Origin: Pontibacter ramchanderi
GTDB taxonomy: Bacteria > Bacteroidota > Bacteroidia > Cytophagales > Hymenobacteraceae
Direction: 5' to 3'
Length of the DNA stretch: 64,000 nt
NCBI RefSeq assembly: GCF_002846395.1
Contig: NZ_PJMU01000002.1
Location: 1,240,001 to 1,304,000 of the forward strand
A program made the position numbers and the translations under genes. Shown one piece after another: positions 18,633 to 29,209 of the stretch; the stretch's first letter is position 1, and each line of letters opens with the position of its first letter. The notes under the pieces are model-generated. The model had not been told where the DNA came from and searched no databases. It was given only the letters and a program-made list of their open reading frames with translations.

Positions 18633-20345
18633 ATGAAGTTAAGCGGTTATAGATCCGGCATTAAAACTTTGTTTGCAGCAGTTTTTTTGATGACTGTGCA
18701 AGCATGTACTACAACCAATACAGCCAACAGCCCGGATGCGGCGAGTACGCAGGAAAGCAAGCAGGTAAGTGGTGTAGAAAGTCGACCAAAGCTGGTTGTG
18801 GGCATTGTGGTGGACCAGATGCGCTACGACTTTCTGTACCGCTACTGGGACAAGTACAGCGAAGGCGGATTCAAGAGACTGGTCAGACAGGGGTTTAACT
18901 TCAAGAACAACCAATACAGTTATGTGCCGACCTATACCGGGCCGGGCCACGCCTCGGTGTATACCGGTAGCGTACCTGCCCTGAACGGCATCATCGGCAA
19001 TAACTGGTACGACCGCAGCACAGGCAAGTCTGTTTACTGCGTGGAGGATAAAACCGTGAAAACGGTAGGCAGCACCTCCGATGCCGGCCTGATGTCACCG
19101 CGCAACCTGCTGACAACCACCATTACCGACGAGCTGCGCCTTTCCAATAACATGCAGTCTAAAGTGATCGGTGTATCTTTGAAAGACAGAGGTTCAATCC
19201 TGCCGGCTGGCCATGTTGCCAACGGAGCCTACTGGTTCGACTCTCCTTCCGGCAACTGGATCACCAGCACCTATTACGCCAACACCTTGCCTAACTGGGT
19301 GCAGGAGTTCAATAACCAAAAGCATCCGGACAAATTGTTGGGTGAGGTATGGAACACACTCCTGCCCATTGAGCAGTACACCGAAAGCACAGCAGACGAC
19401 ATGCCCTGGGAGCGTGCCCTGCCTGGCGAAGAAAAACCGGTATTTCCGCACAACATACCTGCCATCCGGGGGAAAGATTACGAGCTGATCCGCTCTATAC
19501 CAGCCGGCAATACCCTGACGACGGAGTTTGCGAAAGCTGCTTTGCTTGGAGAGAACCTGGGCAAAGGCAAGCACACCGATTTCCTGGCGCTGAGCTACTC
19601 CACGCCAGACTACACCGGTCACTCGTTCGGGCCAAATTCGATAGAAGTGCAGGACGTATACCTGCGCCTCGACCGTGAGATAGAAGAACTGATCAACCTG
19701 CTGGAAAAGGAAATTGGCAAGGACAACGTGCTGATCTTCCTGACAGCGGACCACGGTGCGGCGCACGTGCCGGCCTATATGGAATCACTCAAGATACCGG
19801 CAGGCACATCCGCCTCTGGCGTTATGCGCGACTCACTGGAGCTGCACCTGAACAAGACGTTTGGCAAAGGCCGTTGGGTGGAGCGCTACACGAACCAGCA
19901 GGTATACCTGGATCACAAAACGATCGAAGGTAAAAAGTTGAAAAGAATAGATGTACAGGAAGCCGCTGCAAACTACGTGATGCGTTTCGAAGGCGTGGCC
20001 AGAGCCATTGCAGCAGATGCGATACAGCGCGTAGGTTGGACCAGTGGCCTGATGTCGCGGGTGGAAAGTGGCTACAACGCACAGCGTTCCGGGGATGTGA
20101 TCGTGGTGCTGAATCCGGGTTGGTTTGAAGGCTATGGCAGCGGACCGCAGAAAGGAACCACCCACGGCTCGCACAGCAATTACGACACGCATGTGCCGCT
20201 GGTATGGTATGGCTGGAAAGTGAAGCCGGGCGAAAGCTCTGTTGAAACCGCCGTGGCAGATATTGCCCCAACCATCGCCTCCTGGCTGTACATTCAGGAG
20301 CCAAATGGCAGCGTGGGGCGCCCCTTGCAAGAATTAATGAAGTAA
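18633..20345 (+). CDS. pafA: PafA-type alkaline phosphatase lipoprotein
   Basis: PafA-family enzymes are calcium- or zinc-dependent phosphomonoesterases of the alkaline phosphatase superfamily, exported to the periplasm or cell surface. The 570-residue protein has a lipoprotein-type signal ending TVQAC (Cys25). The first metal-binding Asp is in [13 protein letters not shown] (Asp61). The nucleophilic Thr lies in [14 protein letters not shown] near residue 100-102. Further metal ligands are in [14 protein letters not shown] near 325 and [12 protein letters not shown] near 370. The C-terminus contains [16 protein letters not shown], the last metal-ligand region. Class and active site are clear. 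Substrate range cannot be told from sequence. Confidence 0.9.
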   Translation: MKLSGYRSGIKTLFAAVFLMTVQACTTTNTANSPDAASTQESKQVSGVESRPKLVVGIVVDQMRYDFLYRYWDKYSEGGFKRLVRQGFNFKNNQYSYVPTYTGPGHASVYTGSVPALNGIIGNNWYDRSTGKSVYCVEDKTVKTVGSTSDAGLMSPRNLLTTTITDELRLSNNMQSKVIGVSLKDRGSILPAGHVANGAYWFDSPSGNWITSTYYANTLPNWVQEFNNQKHPDKLLGEVWNTLLPIEQYTESTADDMPWERALPGEEKPVFPHNIPAIRGKDYELIRSIPAGNTLTTEFAKAALLGENLGKGKHTDFLALSYSTPDYTGHSFGPNSIEVQDVYLRLDREIEELINLLEKEIGKDNVLIFLTADHGAAHVPAYMESLKIPAGTSASGVMRDSLELHLNKTFGKGRWVERYTNQQVYLDHKTIEGKKLKRIDVQEAAANYVMRFEGVARAIAADAIQRVGWTSGLMSRVESGYNAQRSGDVIVVLNPGWFEGYGSGPQKGTTHGSHSNYDTHVPLVWYGWKVKPGESSVETAVADIAPTIASWLYIQEPNGSVGRPLQELMK

Positions 20346-20392
20346 CAATACCTGTCGGGACAATTGGTTGCGACGATTTTAAGAAAGATTAT

Positions 20393-20965
20393 ATGATGGA
20401 GAATTTAGAAAAGAATAACCCGTGGCACAGCGTAAGCTACGGTGAGGAGGCCCCGGCAGTCGTTACTGCCATTATTGAGATTCCAAAGGGTTCGAAGGCG
20501 AAGTACGAGTTGGACAAAGAAAGCGGCATGCTGAAACTGGACCGCGTGCTTTTCTCTTCGGTGAACTACCCTGCCAACTACGGCTTTATACCTAAAACTT
20601 ATTGCGACGACAAAGATCCGCTTGATATTTTGGTGATCTGTTCGCTTGAAGTACAGCCGATGTGCCTGATCGACGCGAAAGTGATCGGTGTGATGCGCAT
20701 GATCGACAACAACGAGGAAGATGACAAGATCATCGCCGTGGCCAACAACGACATGTCGGTGCGTCACATCAACGATATTTCTGAACTGCCTCCGCACACC
20801 CTGCTGGAGATGCGCCGCTTCTTCGAAGACTACAAGAAACTGGAGCACAAAGAAGTGATCGTGGAGCAATTCCTGGGCCGTGAGCCAGCTTACGAGATCA
20901 TCAGAGAAAGCATCAGACTGTATGACGCTACCTTTGGCGAAACCGAACCAAAAAGCACAATCTAA
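20393..20965 (+). CDS. ppa: Inorganic pyrophosphatase (class I)
   Basis: Hydrolyses pyrophosphate released by biosynthesis, in the cytoplasm. The 190-residue protein carries the class I motifs: [17 protein letters not shown] near residue 28, [28 protein letters not shown] near 55-80 (only partly quoted by position; the metal-binding Asp residues are in [10 protein letters not shown]), and [11 protein letters not shown] near 115. The start is one of two adjacent ATG codons at 20393 and 20396. It follows pafA by 47 bases and may be co-transcribed with it. A terminator follows. Confidence 0.93.
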   Translation: MMENLEKNNPWHSVSYGEEAPAVVTAIIEIPKGSKAKYELDKESGMLKLDRVLFSSVNYPANYGFIPKTYCDDKDPLDILVICSLEVQPMCLIDAKVIGVMRMIDNNEEDDKIIAVANNDMSVRHINDISELPPHTLLEMRRFFEDYKKLEHKEVIVEQFLGREPAYEIIRESIRLYDATFGETEPKSTI

Positions 20966-20981
20966 ACCTTTACTTTTCCTG

Positions 20982-21020
20982 TAAAGCCTGATGTGGGGTA
21001 AACCTGCGTCAGGCTTTTTT
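20982..21020 (+). terminator. Intrinsic terminator after ppa
   Basis: AAAGCCTGA (20983-20991) pairs with TCAGGCTTT (21009-21017), followed by T residues. The loop contains GGGGTAAACC. Confidence 0.8.
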
Positions 21021-21077
21021 ATTTACAGCCGGGCGGGGTTTGAAAGCCGTACCTGAATTGCGAACTTGCAGGTGAGG

Positions 21078-21962
21078 ATGCTAAAAAAAGAACACAGCGA
21101 CATAAGACGCCGGCAACCACTTGCCGACTGGCTTCGGGCAGGTATAGAAGCCCTGCTCTACAGCAGTGTGTTCATTTCGCTTTGTGCTTTCGGGCTCACG
21201 GTGGAGACCTACCTGCTCACCGGGCTGGAGGTGTCGCTACCGATGGCGGGCTTTGTCTTTCTGGCAACGCTCTTTACCTACAACACCAGCAGTCTGCAGC
21301 GCATGTGGCGCGGCTGGCGGGCTGGTGAAGCAGGGCAGCCCTGGAGTATCCGGCACCAGCGGGAGCTGGCGGTGCTGGCTATGATCAGTCTGGCAGGGGC
21401 TGTTGTCCTTTTTTTTCTGTTTGAGCTCCGGATCAATCTGTGGTTTGTGCTGGTCCTGGCGCTTATCTCGGTGGGCTATACCGTGCCGCTGGCGCACAAC
21501 CGCCTCAGGCCTTTCCGAAGCATACCCTTGCTGAAAGTGTTCCTGATTGCCCTGGTCTGGTCGGCCGTCACCGTGCTGTTTCCTTTGATTGATGCAGCCG
21601 TTACCTTGGACAGCTCCGTGATGCTGATCTGGCTACGGCGCTTCCTGTTTATCCTGGCGCTGGCCCTGCTGTTCGACATTCGCGACTATACCTACGATCG
21701 CCACACCCGCACCCTGACCTTTCCCGGGTTGCTGGGCGAGCACTATACCCGGTTCCTGTCGCTGGGGCTGCTGTTGCTATACCTGCTATTAGTGCTGCTG
21801 ACGGAAGAGGGCGAGATCCTGATCGGCTTGCTGAGCGCGTCCCTGGTGGCTGGCCTGATCGTGTGGCATGCTTCGGAAGAGAAGCCCCGCATCTACTATG
21901 CCCTGCTGGCCGATGGGGCCATGCTGGTGCATTTTGCTTTCGTATACCTGGCCGTTAGTTAA
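21078..21962 (+). CDS. UbiA-like polytopic membrane protein
   Basis: A 294-residue protein from ATG at 21078 (the frame is open from TTG at 21066, but AGGTGAGG directly precedes the ATG). It has about eight hydrophobic segments. The DIRDYTYDRHTRTLTFPGLLG loop near residue 214 resembles the second aspartate-rich loop of UbiA-family prenyltransferases. The first aspartate-rich motif is not clearly present (only FTYNTSSLQR near 74), so catalysis is uncertain. Proteins like this occur in many Bacteroidota without a proven role. It runs towards the nnr gene, the two stop codons being 33 bases apart. Membrane location is certain, function is not. Confidence 0.7.
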   Translation: MLKKEHSDIRRRQPLADWLRAGIEALLYSSVFISLCAFGLTVETYLLTGLEVSLPMAGFVFLATLFTYNTSSLQRMWRGWRAGEAGQPWSIRHQRELAVLAMISLAGAVVLFFLFELRINLWFVLVLALISVGYTVPLAHNRLRPFRSIPLLKVFLIALVWSAVTVLFPLIDAAVTLDSSVMLIWLRRFLFILALALLFDIRDYTYDRHTRTLTFPGLLGEHYTRFLSLGLLLLYLLLVLLTEEGEILIGLLSASLVAGLIVWHASEEKPRIYYALLADGAMLVHFAFVYLAVS

Positions 21963-21995
21963 GAACGACGCAGGTGCTCGTATACCCGCTTTGTT

Positions 21996-23507
21996 CTAAG
22001 CGCGGCGCAGGTGCTGAAAAGCCTGGGGGAGGAACTGGATCACGTCTGAGGCAATCATGGAGATCTCCCCCACCGTCTCTTTGGCAAGATCTCCGGCGAG
22101 GCCGTGCAGGTATACGCCCAGCAGACAAGCCTCCTTCAGGGGATAGCCCTGCGCAACCAATGCCGTCAGGATGCCGGTCAGCACATCGCCGGTACCGCCG
22201 GTAGCCATACCCGAGTTGCCCGTCGTGTTGAAGTAAATGTCCCCTTCCGGCGTGGCGATGGCCGAGTGGCTTCCTTTGAGCACCAGGTAGCATTGATAAA
22301 CCCGACAGAACTCCCGTAGCTCCTCCAGCCGTTCGTATTCATTGTTGCTTTTGCAGACCAGCCTTTCAAACTCTTTGGGATGCGGTGTGAAGATGACCTT
22401 GCCTTTCGGGAGTTGGGCTTTGAGCTTGTCACTGCTGGCAATCAGATTGATGGCGTCGGCATCGATGACGAGCGGCAGATTGGTGGTGGCCAGCAGCTGG
22501 CCGAGCAGCGTCTTGGTGAGTCGCTCGGTGCCGATGCCCGGCCCTATGCCGATGGCGTTGAATTTCTCCATGCTCTCCGGTAGCCTGGACAGGTACTTGC
22601 GATTGTTGTCAGGTAGAAACATCGCCTCGGGCACAGTCGTTTGCAGTACGTCGTAGCCAATGGCAGGCGCCTGCACGGTGAGCAGGCCCACTCCGCTTCG
22701 TAAGCAAGCCCTGGCCGCAAGCACCGCCGCCCCCATTTTGCCATAGCCTCCGCAAAGCAGCAGCGCATGCCCGTAGGAGCCTTTGTGCGAAAACTTGGTG
22801 CGCGGCTTTATCAGTTGCTGCATCTCCTGTTGCGTCACATACTGGAAGTTCGACTTTGCCTCTGCCAGGTAGGCCGGGCTCAGACCAATGGGTACGGTAT
22901 GCCATTCGCCCACGAATTGCTCGTGCTGTGGCAGAAAGAAGGCCAGTTTGGGCAGTTCAAAGCTCACCGTATGTTGCGCCTGTACAATGGCTCCCTCAGC
23001 AGGCGTTTGCTTGTCCGTGTACAAACCCGAGGGGATATCGATGGCGACGGTGCAGTGGCTGTGTTGGTTGAGCCAGTTGATCACCTCGGCATAGAGTCCG
23101 GTGACAGGTCTGGAGAGGCCGGTGCCGAACAGGGCATCGATCACGCAGGCTTTGTCAGGTATAGTTGGCAGGTCTGTTTTGCTATGGATGTGGTGCGGGG
23201 GTACCTCGTGCGGCAGTCGCTCCAGGTTGAGCTGAAAATCCGGGGAGGTCTGGTTGCCATCGTTGACCAGGTATAGCTGCACATCGAAAAGGCGCTGGTG
23301 CAGCAGCCGGGCCACTGCCAGGCCGTCGCCTCCGTTGTTACCAGGTCCGCAGAAGATAAACACAGGTTGCTCCGGCGTAAACTTGTTCTCAAACCAACCC
23401 ACAAAGGCCCGTGCGGCCCGTTCCATCAACTCGTCAGAGGCAATACCTTCTTCGCGGATGGTTTGCGCATCAGCTTCGCGGGTTTGTTGGGCGGATAGGA
23501 TTTTCAT
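21996..23507 (-). CDS. nnr: Bifunctional NAD(P)HX epimerase/dehydratase
   Basis: Repairs hydrated NADH and NADPH. The N-terminal domain (about residues 1-210) is the epimerase, with ADAQTIREEGIASDELMERAA and the FCGPGNNGGDGLAVARLL motif near 51-68, and VIDALFGTGL near 122. The C-terminal domain (about 225-500) is the ADP-dependent dehydratase of the ribokinase-like fold, with KGSYGHALLLCGGYGKMGAAVLAARACLRSGVG near 240, FTPHPKEF near 370, and the catalytic NSGMATGGTGDVLTGILTAL near 432-451. The length of 503 is typical of the fused E. coli-type protein. It contains several CAGGTATAG words. Confidence 0.94.
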   Translation of the reverse strand: MKILSAQQTREADAQTIREEGIASDELMERAARAFVGWFENKFTPEQPVFIFCGPGNNGGDGLAVARLLHQRLFDVQLYLVNDGNQTSPDFQLNLERLPHEVPPHHIHSKTDLPTIPDKACVIDALFGTGLSRPVTGLYAEVINWLNQHSHCTVAIDIPSGLYTDKQTPAEGAIVQAQHTVSFELPKLAFFLPQHEQFVGEWHTVPIGLSPAYLAEAKSNFQYVTQQEMQQLIKPRTKFSHKGSYGHALLLCGGYGKMGAAVLAARACLRSGVGLLTVQAPAIGYDVLQTTVPEAMFLPDNNRKYLSRLPESMEKFNAIGIGPGIGTERLTKTLLGQLLATTNLPLVIDADAINLIASSDKLKAQLPKGKVIFTPHPKEFERLVCKSNNEYERLEELREFCRVYQCYLVLKGSHSAIATPEGDIYFNTTGNSGMATGGTGDVLTGILTALVAQGYPLKEACLLGVYLHGLAGDLAKETVGEISMIASDVIQFLPQAFQHLRRA

Positions 23508-23715
23508 ATGTTGTTTTTATACTTCTGTCCTTAGAGATAGTTGTACGCATTTTTAAAACCAACGCCCGGCTACTTTCTTTTGACAGGTACAGCTACTCTC
23601 TTGCGCTAGGTAGAGGGGAGGCTCTTTGGGTATAGCTGTTTTCCTTTGTCAGGTACAGCAGGATGTCTTTCAGGTATAGAAGAGGTCAGCGCTTATTGGC
23701 GTGACTTCCTCCCTT

Positions 23716-26136
23716 TTAAAATGCCAGCGTCGCCGTCAGCTTGATCCGGAGGTTGTCCTTTTCACGCGGCAGGGCATAGGGGCCGTAGCGGTAAAAGGCG
23801 CCCACCCCCACACCCGAAAAGGCAGAGCTGATGACGTTGTTGAGCATCAGCCCGGACTCAAAAAAGCCTTTACGCATATTGGGGTACTCGACCGGTGCAA
23901 TGTCAGGTATAGGCTGGCGCAGGTCGCCGATGCCCATGTTCTGCACCAGCACCAGGTCGGGCTTAAAGAGTTTGGTGTTGAGCAGGCGCTTGCCCAGGTC
24001 CTGGCGAAGAAACAGGGCCGCATAGCGATCGGAGAAAAACTCATAGGGGCGCATCGTCTCGAACCCTTCGCCGGCATATACCTTGTAGTTAGAACTGTAG
24101 CTGCCGTAGCCGTTGTAGAGGCTCACAAAAGGCGCATCGCCCTGTACCAAACCACCTGCCATCACGAAACGGGTCTCGCCGAGGCTGCGTTGCCGGATGG
24201 CTCCTTCGGCGCGCAAATCGAACTTGTTATAGGTATAGCCATCGCTTTCCAGCCCGTCGATGCCGCGGCTATACTGCAACCAGAGCACAGGGTAGCGGTT
24301 GGGCAAGGGCATCATGCGGTTGAACAGCTGCATGTACTGCTCGCCATAGGCAAAGCGGAGACTAGTAGTTACTTCGGCCAGGTTAAACGCTGGCATGCCT
24401 ATACCTGGCTCAGGGGTGAAAAACGGCAACGTAGGGCGGCGCTGCTCTTGCCGAATACCTGTCTGCCACTGTACATAGCGCAGCATGCGGCCGCTCAGGC
24501 TGGCACTGCGCTGGGTTGTATAATCAAGGTGAGGCAGCAGTACAGGGCGCAGGTCGCGCAATAAACCGCTCTCCCGGAATGGCAGACGCCGACCGCCGGG
24601 CTCTTCCACATCTTCGGCGTAAGCGGCGGAAAGCGTAAGTTCGGTTGGTTTGTGTAGTTTAACGGCGGCATCAGCCCCGTATTTGTGCTCCTTGTCGCGT
24701 AGGCCGTAGCCCCAGTAGCCCCCCACCGTGAAGCGCTCCGAAAGCAGGTTGTTGGTATGGGCGCCTATACCTAAGCGCATACCCTCAAAGCGACTTACCT
24801 TAAACAACCGGTTCAGGTCCAGGCTGATGGGACCGATAGGCAACTGTTTGGCCATCAGGTACTCCATGGTGCGGATGGTGCGGTCAAGTTTCTGGGCACG
24901 GCCCACACTGTCGAGGCGCTGATAAGTGGTCTGCTCTTTTGTTGAGAGTGAGTCGGGGCGGTGCTGCTGCCAAAGCTCATCCTGAGGACGCCAGGCATCG
25001 GGGCGCTGCTCCAGGGCGATCACACCAAAATCGCTGCGGCGCAGCGGTGGGTCGAGGTTGACGTTGGTGATGTAGGTGCGGATGTGCCCGTAAGGCTGGT
25101 GGCCCCGCATGTAGATCTGCTGCACGGTTATCTCCACGTCCAGCTCCGAAGGGAACCACTGCCGGCCGCCCACTTTCACGAACTGCTGCTGCAGTTTCAG
25201 GCCGCGCTTGTCATCTGCGTGCGATTCGGCCACCACGTTCTGCACGGCCCAGCCATCGCTGTTGATGTAAAGGAGGCCTTTGAGTCCGTTGAAATTCTTG
25301 CCGGGCTGAGGTGCGTATGAGATGATGAAAACGGTGTCGGCCCCTACTACGGCTGTTTCCTGAAGCACAAAGTCGTAGCGCCGGATGCTGCCATTGCTCA
25401 AAGGGCTCAGGTAGCGCTTGCCAAAGAACACGGGCATGTCGTCATACACCGAAAACTCCCGCGCCTCCGCGGCCACCACCCCAAAGCCAGGCTGCTGCAG
25501 CCCCGACACCCGGGTGGCCAGGATCGTCTCCTTCGAAAGATTCTGGCCCAACTGCGCGTAGTCAGTGATGCTCTCCATCAGGAAAAGGTGCTGCCTGGCC
25601 AGCAGGCTGCGCATTTGCAGGAAAGACGAGTCCTGCTCTGCCAGGCGCAGCGTGTCGCTCAGGTCGAGGTCATCGGGGGCGTTGGCCGTCAGGATGAACT
25701 TGTTGTAAGTACGGTAGGTATAGGCCGGAATATTGTCGAGGCGGTGACGGTCGCGGTTTTGGTTAGCGAGCTGAATAATACGGTGCGCCGGGTTTATGCC
25801 GGATCGAATGACTACCTCCCGGAGTTGAGCAGCCGACGGGCGCAGGGCAATGTTAAGTTGCGCTACCGAATCGACCGGAATGGTCTGTGGGGTATAGCCC
25901 ACGTAGCTGAAGCGAAGGCTCGTGATCGGGCGGTTGTGCCGGAGTTGGTACTGGCCATTGAGATTGGAGGTGGTGCCTGTTTCGCCGTTGTTGACCACGA
26001 TGCTCACGAAGGGCAGCCGTTCACGGGTGTTGGCATCCCGCACCGTGCCCTGCACCTGGTATACCTGTGCATGGGCAAAGCTCACCTGTAAGCACAGGCA
26101 CACATAAAGCAGGAGGCGAAGCAGCGATAGGGGCAT
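23716..26136 (-). CDS. DUF5686 family outer-membrane protein with carboxypeptidase-like domain
   Basis: An 806-residue exported protein. A signal peptide (ending FAHAQ near 24) is followed by a carboxypeptidase-regulatory-like beta-sandwich (VQGTVRDANTRERLPFVSIV near 28, then TTSNLNGQYQL and LRFSYVGYTPQ), as in TonB-dependent transporters. The large remainder matches the pattern of DUF5686 proteins: a middle domain and a C-terminal beta-barrel ending in an aromatic residue (LRIKLTATLAF). There is no TonB plug, so it is not a SusC-type transporter. Function is unknown. A gap of about 208 bases with several GGTATAG words separates it from nnr. TATCTTTA on the minus strand a few bases before the ATG may be a -7 box. 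Confidence 0.75.
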   Translation of the reverse strand: MPLSLLRLLLYVCLCLQVSFAHAQVYQVQGTVRDANTRERLPFVSIVVNNGETGTTSNLNGQYQLRHNRPITSLRFSYVGYTPQTIPVDSVAQLNIALRPSAAQLREVVIRSGINPAHRIIQLANQNRDRHRLDNIPAYTYRTYNKFILTANAPDDLDLSDTLRLAEQDSSFLQMRSLLARQHLFLMESITDYAQLGQNLSKETILATRVSGLQQPGFGVVAAEAREFSVYDDMPVFFGKRYLSPLSNGSIRRYDFVLQETAVVGADTVFIISYAPQPGKNFNGLKGLLYINSDGWAVQNVVAESHADDKRGLKLQQQFVKVGGRQWFPSELDVEITVQQIYMRGHQPYGHIRTYITNVNLDPPLRRSDFGVIALEQRPDAWRPQDELWQQHRPDSLSTKEQTTYQRLDSVGRAQKLDRTIRTMEYLMAKQLPIGPISLDLNRLFKVSRFEGMRLGIGAHTNNLLSERFTVGGYWGYGLRDKEHKYGADAAVKLHKPTELTLSAAYAEDVEEPGGRRLPFRESGLLRDLRPVLLPHLDYTTQRSASLSGRMLRYVQWQTGIRQEQRRPTLPFFTPEPGIGMPAFNLAEVTTSLRFAYGEQYMQLFNRMMPLPNRYPVLWLQYSRGIDGLESDGYTYNKFDLRAEGAIRQRSLGETRFVMAGGLVQGDAPFVSLYNGYGSYSSNYKVYAGEGFETMRPYEFFSDRYAALFLRQDLGKRLLNTKLFKPDLVLVQNMGIGDLRQPIPDIAPVEYPNMRKGFFESGLMLNNVISSAFSGVGVGAFYRYGPYALPREKDNLRIKLTATLAF

Positions 26137-26212
26137 GCAGTAAAGATATGAAAAGAATGGTCGCCTCCTCTACTTGCGGGAGCGCCGGGCTATACCTGAA
26201 TCGAAAGCGAAT

Positions 26213-27076
26213 TTAGAAGGTAAGCGACATGGCCATACCCATTTGCCCGTTTGGCAGCACAACAGGGAACATGGCCGTGTTCAACCCGCCCCCCTGTGTG
26301 AGCTTGGCATGCACCCAGTAGACGGTGTTCACGGTGAGTATACCTACACCGGCGCCAGCCAGTACATCCGAGAGCCAATGCGCATCGTTCAGCACTCGCA
26401 GCACGCCGGTTCCGCCGGCTATACCATAACTCACCACACTCACCCAAGGGCTCTTGTGACGGAACTCCTTGTCCATGAAAGTGGCGATGGTGAACGCGTA
26501 AGCCGTGTGGCCAGACGGAAAGGCATACGGTTTGCCATTTGGTCTGTCCCTATCGGTAAGCTTTTTAGTAGGCCAGACAATGGCCGAGGCCAGCGCCCCC
26601 GAGGAAAGGAGCAGCAGCGTCTGGCGGCCCAGTTCGTGCCTGTTCTGCGACGAGATGATGTTGAAGCCATACAAGCCAACCAGCGGGGCCAGCATGGCAA
26701 AGTCATCGGCGTTGGTGGCAAAGTCCGGGAAAACCTTGTGTCGGTAGTTGAACACATCATCGCTGTTTAGGATACCGTGCCCGCCCATGGTATAGAGGCC
26801 GGCACCGATCAGCGCGACGGCAGGTATAACTGCCCGCTTCAGATAGCGTTTGTTGTCGCCCTCCAGTCGCTGCGACTCTGTGAAGGGGTGTTTCTGCCCA
26901 GGAAGAATCGTGTCGGCCGGAAGTGTGAAGAAATCTTTTCCCACAGACCTGAGCGTGTCGGGTTTTGGTTTCTGCTGCGGGGGCTTCTGTACCTGCGCCA
27001 GGGCTGTGGCAGGTGCGAAAAGTACACTAAGCCAAAGAAGGTGGATCGTTAATAGCTGGTTTAATTTTATCTGCAT
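26213..27076 (-). CDS. PAP2-superfamily phosphatase
   Basis: A membrane-associated phosphatase of the PAP2 (type 2 phosphatidic acid phosphatase) superfamily, likely acting on lipid phosphates in the periplasm. From ATG at 27076 it has 287 residues, starting with a signal peptide (LLTIHLLWLSVLFAPATALAQ). The frame is open to 27121, but that start would spoil the signal. The three PAP2 motifs are present: KKLTDRDRPNG near 186, FPSGHTAYAF near 202 and RVLNDAHWLSDVLAGAGVG near 243. The substrate could be undecaprenyl pyrophosphate or another lipid; the sequence does not decide. Confidence 0.85.
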   Translation of the reverse strand: MQIKLNQLLTIHLLWLSVLFAPATALAQVQKPPQQKPKPDTLRSVGKDFFTLPADTILPGQKHPFTESQRLEGDNKRYLKRAVIPAVALIGAGLYTMGGHGILNSDDVFNYRHKVFPDFATNADDFAMLAPLVGLYGFNIISSQNRHELGRQTLLLLSSGALASAIVWPTKKLTDRDRPNGKPYAFPSGHTAYAFTIATFMDKEFRHKSPWVSVVSYGIAGGTGVLRVLNDAHWLSDVLAGAGVGILTVNTVYWVHAKLTQGGGLNTAMFPVVLPNGQMGMAMSLTF

Positions 27077-27214
27077 GCTCTGGGAAATTCGTCTGAACTC
27101 AATATGCAACAAAAGGCACATCCGTGAATTTTAACGGTTACCCTTGCCATGGGTTTTGAAAGGTAGCTACAAAGTATTGCACCACACAGTCACCAGCTGG
27201 AAGTCATAGGAACT

Positions 27215-28420
27215 TTATCGGTCTACTTCGCCCAGCACGATATCCACAGAGCCGACAATGGCAATAAGGTCGGCCACCATGCAGCCACGGCTGATTTCGG
27301 GTAGTACGGACAGGTTCACAAAGCTTGGGGCACGGCCGTGGCAGCGGAAAGGCACGTCGCTGCGGTCGGTGGTGCGGAAGAAGTAGCCCAGCTCGCCACG
27401 CGGTGTTTCGCCCCGGAAGTAGAGCTCCTGCGTGCCCGTCATGCGTAGCTTTTTGGGGCAGGCCGCCTGCGGGTCAAAGTCGGGGGTGCGCTTGTGCTCG
27501 CCCGTCAGTTTGTCGAGGCACTGGCTGATGATCTTCACTGACTCGCGGCACTCGAGTGCCCGCACGTAATTGCGGTCCCAGCAGTCGCCGGTGCTGCCCA
27601 TCATGCCTTCACCGATCGGTACTTCAAACTCCAGTTCCGGGTATACGCTATACCCATCCACACGGCGCAGGTCGTGGCGCAGGCCGGAGCCACGCAGCAT
27701 GGGGCCGGAGCAGCCGTAGTTGATGGCCACATCCAGCGGCAGCACGCCCACGTTCGCCGTGCGGTCGATAAAGATCTTGTTAGTTAGTAGGATGGTGTCG
27801 AGCTCGTCGAGCTTGGGCTGCAGGTAGTGGATGAACTCGCGGCAGCGCTCCTCAAAGCCAATAGGCAGGTCGTAGTACAAGCCACCTACCCAGATGTAAT
27901 TGTACAGCATGCGGGCTCCGGAAGCCCACTCGAGCAGGCGCTGGATGTGTTCGCGGTCGCGCAGCAGCCACAGGAACGGCGTGAAAGCCCCGATGTCGAT
28001 GGCGTAGGTGCCGATGGCCAGGAAGTGCGAGGCGATGCGGTTGAGTTCCGTTACCAGTACCCGGATGTACTCGACGCGTTTCGGAATCTGGTCTGTTATA
28101 CCCAAAAGCTTTTCCACGCCCATGCACCACACATGCTCCGAATTCATGGCAGCCAGGTAATCCATGCGGTCCACGTAAGGAATGGTCTGGTTATAGGCCA
28201 TGCTCTCGGCGTGCTTCTCGAAGCAGCGGTGCAGGTAGCCAATGTGCGGCGCCACCTCCTGCACAATTTCCCCGTCCGTGACCACCTCCAAGCGCAGTAC
28301 ACCGTGCGTGCTCGGGTGCTGCGGCCCCATGTTCACGATCATTTCACCCGCCTGCAGGTGTTCCAGGCTGAACTTGTTCGGCTCCGATTGTAGCAGGTAT
28401 TCTTTGTGCGTGGTAGACAA
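27215..28420 (-). CDS. nuoD: NADH-quinone oxidoreductase subunit D
   Basis: The 49-kDa subunit of complex I, which forms the quinone-binding site with NuoB. The 401-residue protein shows [17 protein letters not shown] near residue 30, [14 protein letters not shown] near 62, [12 protein letters not shown] near 82 and the C-terminal [27 protein letters not shown] ending, as usual. The start appears to be TTG at 28420, with no ATG upstream in frame. nuoC, its normal neighbour, lies more than 6 kb away, separated by plus-strand genes. nuoE and later nuo genes do not follow; the next gene downstream is PAP2. A TAATGA-type repeat lies directly upstream. Confidence 0.95.
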   Translation of the reverse strand: MSTTHKEYLLQSEPNKFSLEHLQAGEMIVNMGPQHPSTHGVLRLEVVTDGEIVQEVAPHIGYLHRCFEKHAESMAYNQTIPYVDRMDYLAAMNSEHVWCMGVEKLLGITDQIPKRVEYIRVLVTELNRIASHFLAIGTYAIDIGAFTPFLWLLRDREHIQRLLEWASGARMLYNYIWVGGLYYDLPIGFEERCREFIHYLQPKLDELDTILLTNKIFIDRTANVGVLPLDVAINYGCSGPMLRGSGLRHDLRRVDGYSVYPELEFEVPIGEGMMGSTGDCWDRNYVRALECRESVKIISQCLDKLTGEHKRTPDFDPQAACPKKLRMTGTQELYFRGETPRGELGYFFRTTDRSDVPFRCHGRAPSFVNLSVLPEISRGCMVADLIAIVGSVDIVLGEVDR

Positions 28421-28423
28421 GGT

Positions 28424-28453
28424 GCGAATGATGAGTGACGAATGAATAATGCG
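28424..28453. repeat. TAATGA-type intergenic repeat upstream of nuoD
   Basis: A low-complexity stretch built from ATGA/GAATGAATAATG units. The part CGAATGAATAAT also occurs in the repeat upstream of nuoC (about 35317-35328). Confidence 0.6.
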
Positions 28454-28652
28454 TGATGTAGAGCAAAGTTCGGAAAAATAGGGGAATTGTGAAGGGCTTT
28501 GTGAGGCAGAGATAAATGAAGAAGAAATATATAGTTTAGTGTATATATTGTATATTCGGTAGTCTGATTCGAATCATCTGCTAAAGTCGATCAAACCTGA
28601 CTGTTTAAGCCATTTAAAAATGCCGTTGCAGTGCCAGCAATAAATAGAAACT

Positions 28653-29135
28653 ATGAAAAGAAACTTGCTTCCAATCAGCTTACTCTTTCTATTCACTTCC
28701 TGCGAAAAAGAAGAAAGCCTGGATTACAAAGAAGGCCTTACAAAACAGGAGTGGGCACAAGTGACAGGTATAGTTGACAATATTTATTACGGAAATATCA
28801 AGCAATTCTACAGGATAAAATTCCGGGCGGACAATACCTATGAAATGATACTGGATTACGGCGGAGTTTCTGAATTTCCGGACCCGGTGAAGTTAGACAC
28901 CCTATCTGGAAGATACGCTATCGACAAGGACATTATCGAATTCCATGGGCCAGTCGATACGCTTTATGCAGGCGACGAGAGAATCGAGACAAAGGTCTTT
29001 ATCAATAGCTGGAAGATCACTTATCTAAACGCAAATACGCTCCGGACGGAACCTGTTGCCGGCTACTCCGCACCTGAACAACCCGGGTTAACCATCGGCG
29101 TGAACTCTTACCTATTTAAGCCCCATCAGCCATAA
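28653..29135 (+). CDS. Unknown lipoprotein
   Basis: A 160-residue protein with a lipoprotein signal peptide ending LFTSC (Cys17), followed by a charged linker (EKEESLDYKEG) and a domain rich in beta strands with many Tyr, Asp and Thr residues. I recognise no family. The pattern of a strand-rich body with statements such as YRIKFRADNTYEMILDYGG is reminiscent of lipocalin-like or DUF4595-type small lipoproteins, but I cannot confirm either. The surrounding DNA looks more AT-rich than neighbouring regions. It is the first of a run of plus-strand genes that separates nuoD from nuoC. The next gene begins 74 bases later. Confidence 0.7.
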   Translation: MKRNLLPISLLFLFTSCEKEESLDYKEGLTKQEWAQVTGIVDNIYYGNIKQFYRIKFRADNTYEMILDYGGVSEFPDPVKLDTLSGRYAIDKDIIEFHGPVDTLYAGDERIETKVFINSWKITYLNANTLRTEPVAGYSAPEQPGLTIGVNSYLFKPHQP

Positions 29136-29209
29136 TACTATCTATTGTGAAGCGGCGCTTTAAAGAAGCCTAAAACGGCGCGAAATACATGCTGCAAAAT
29201 AATATCTGA

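Noticed and set aside
23701-24564. 287-codon open frame on the plus strand
   Set aside because: It is antisense to the DUF5686 gene and has no recognisable features.
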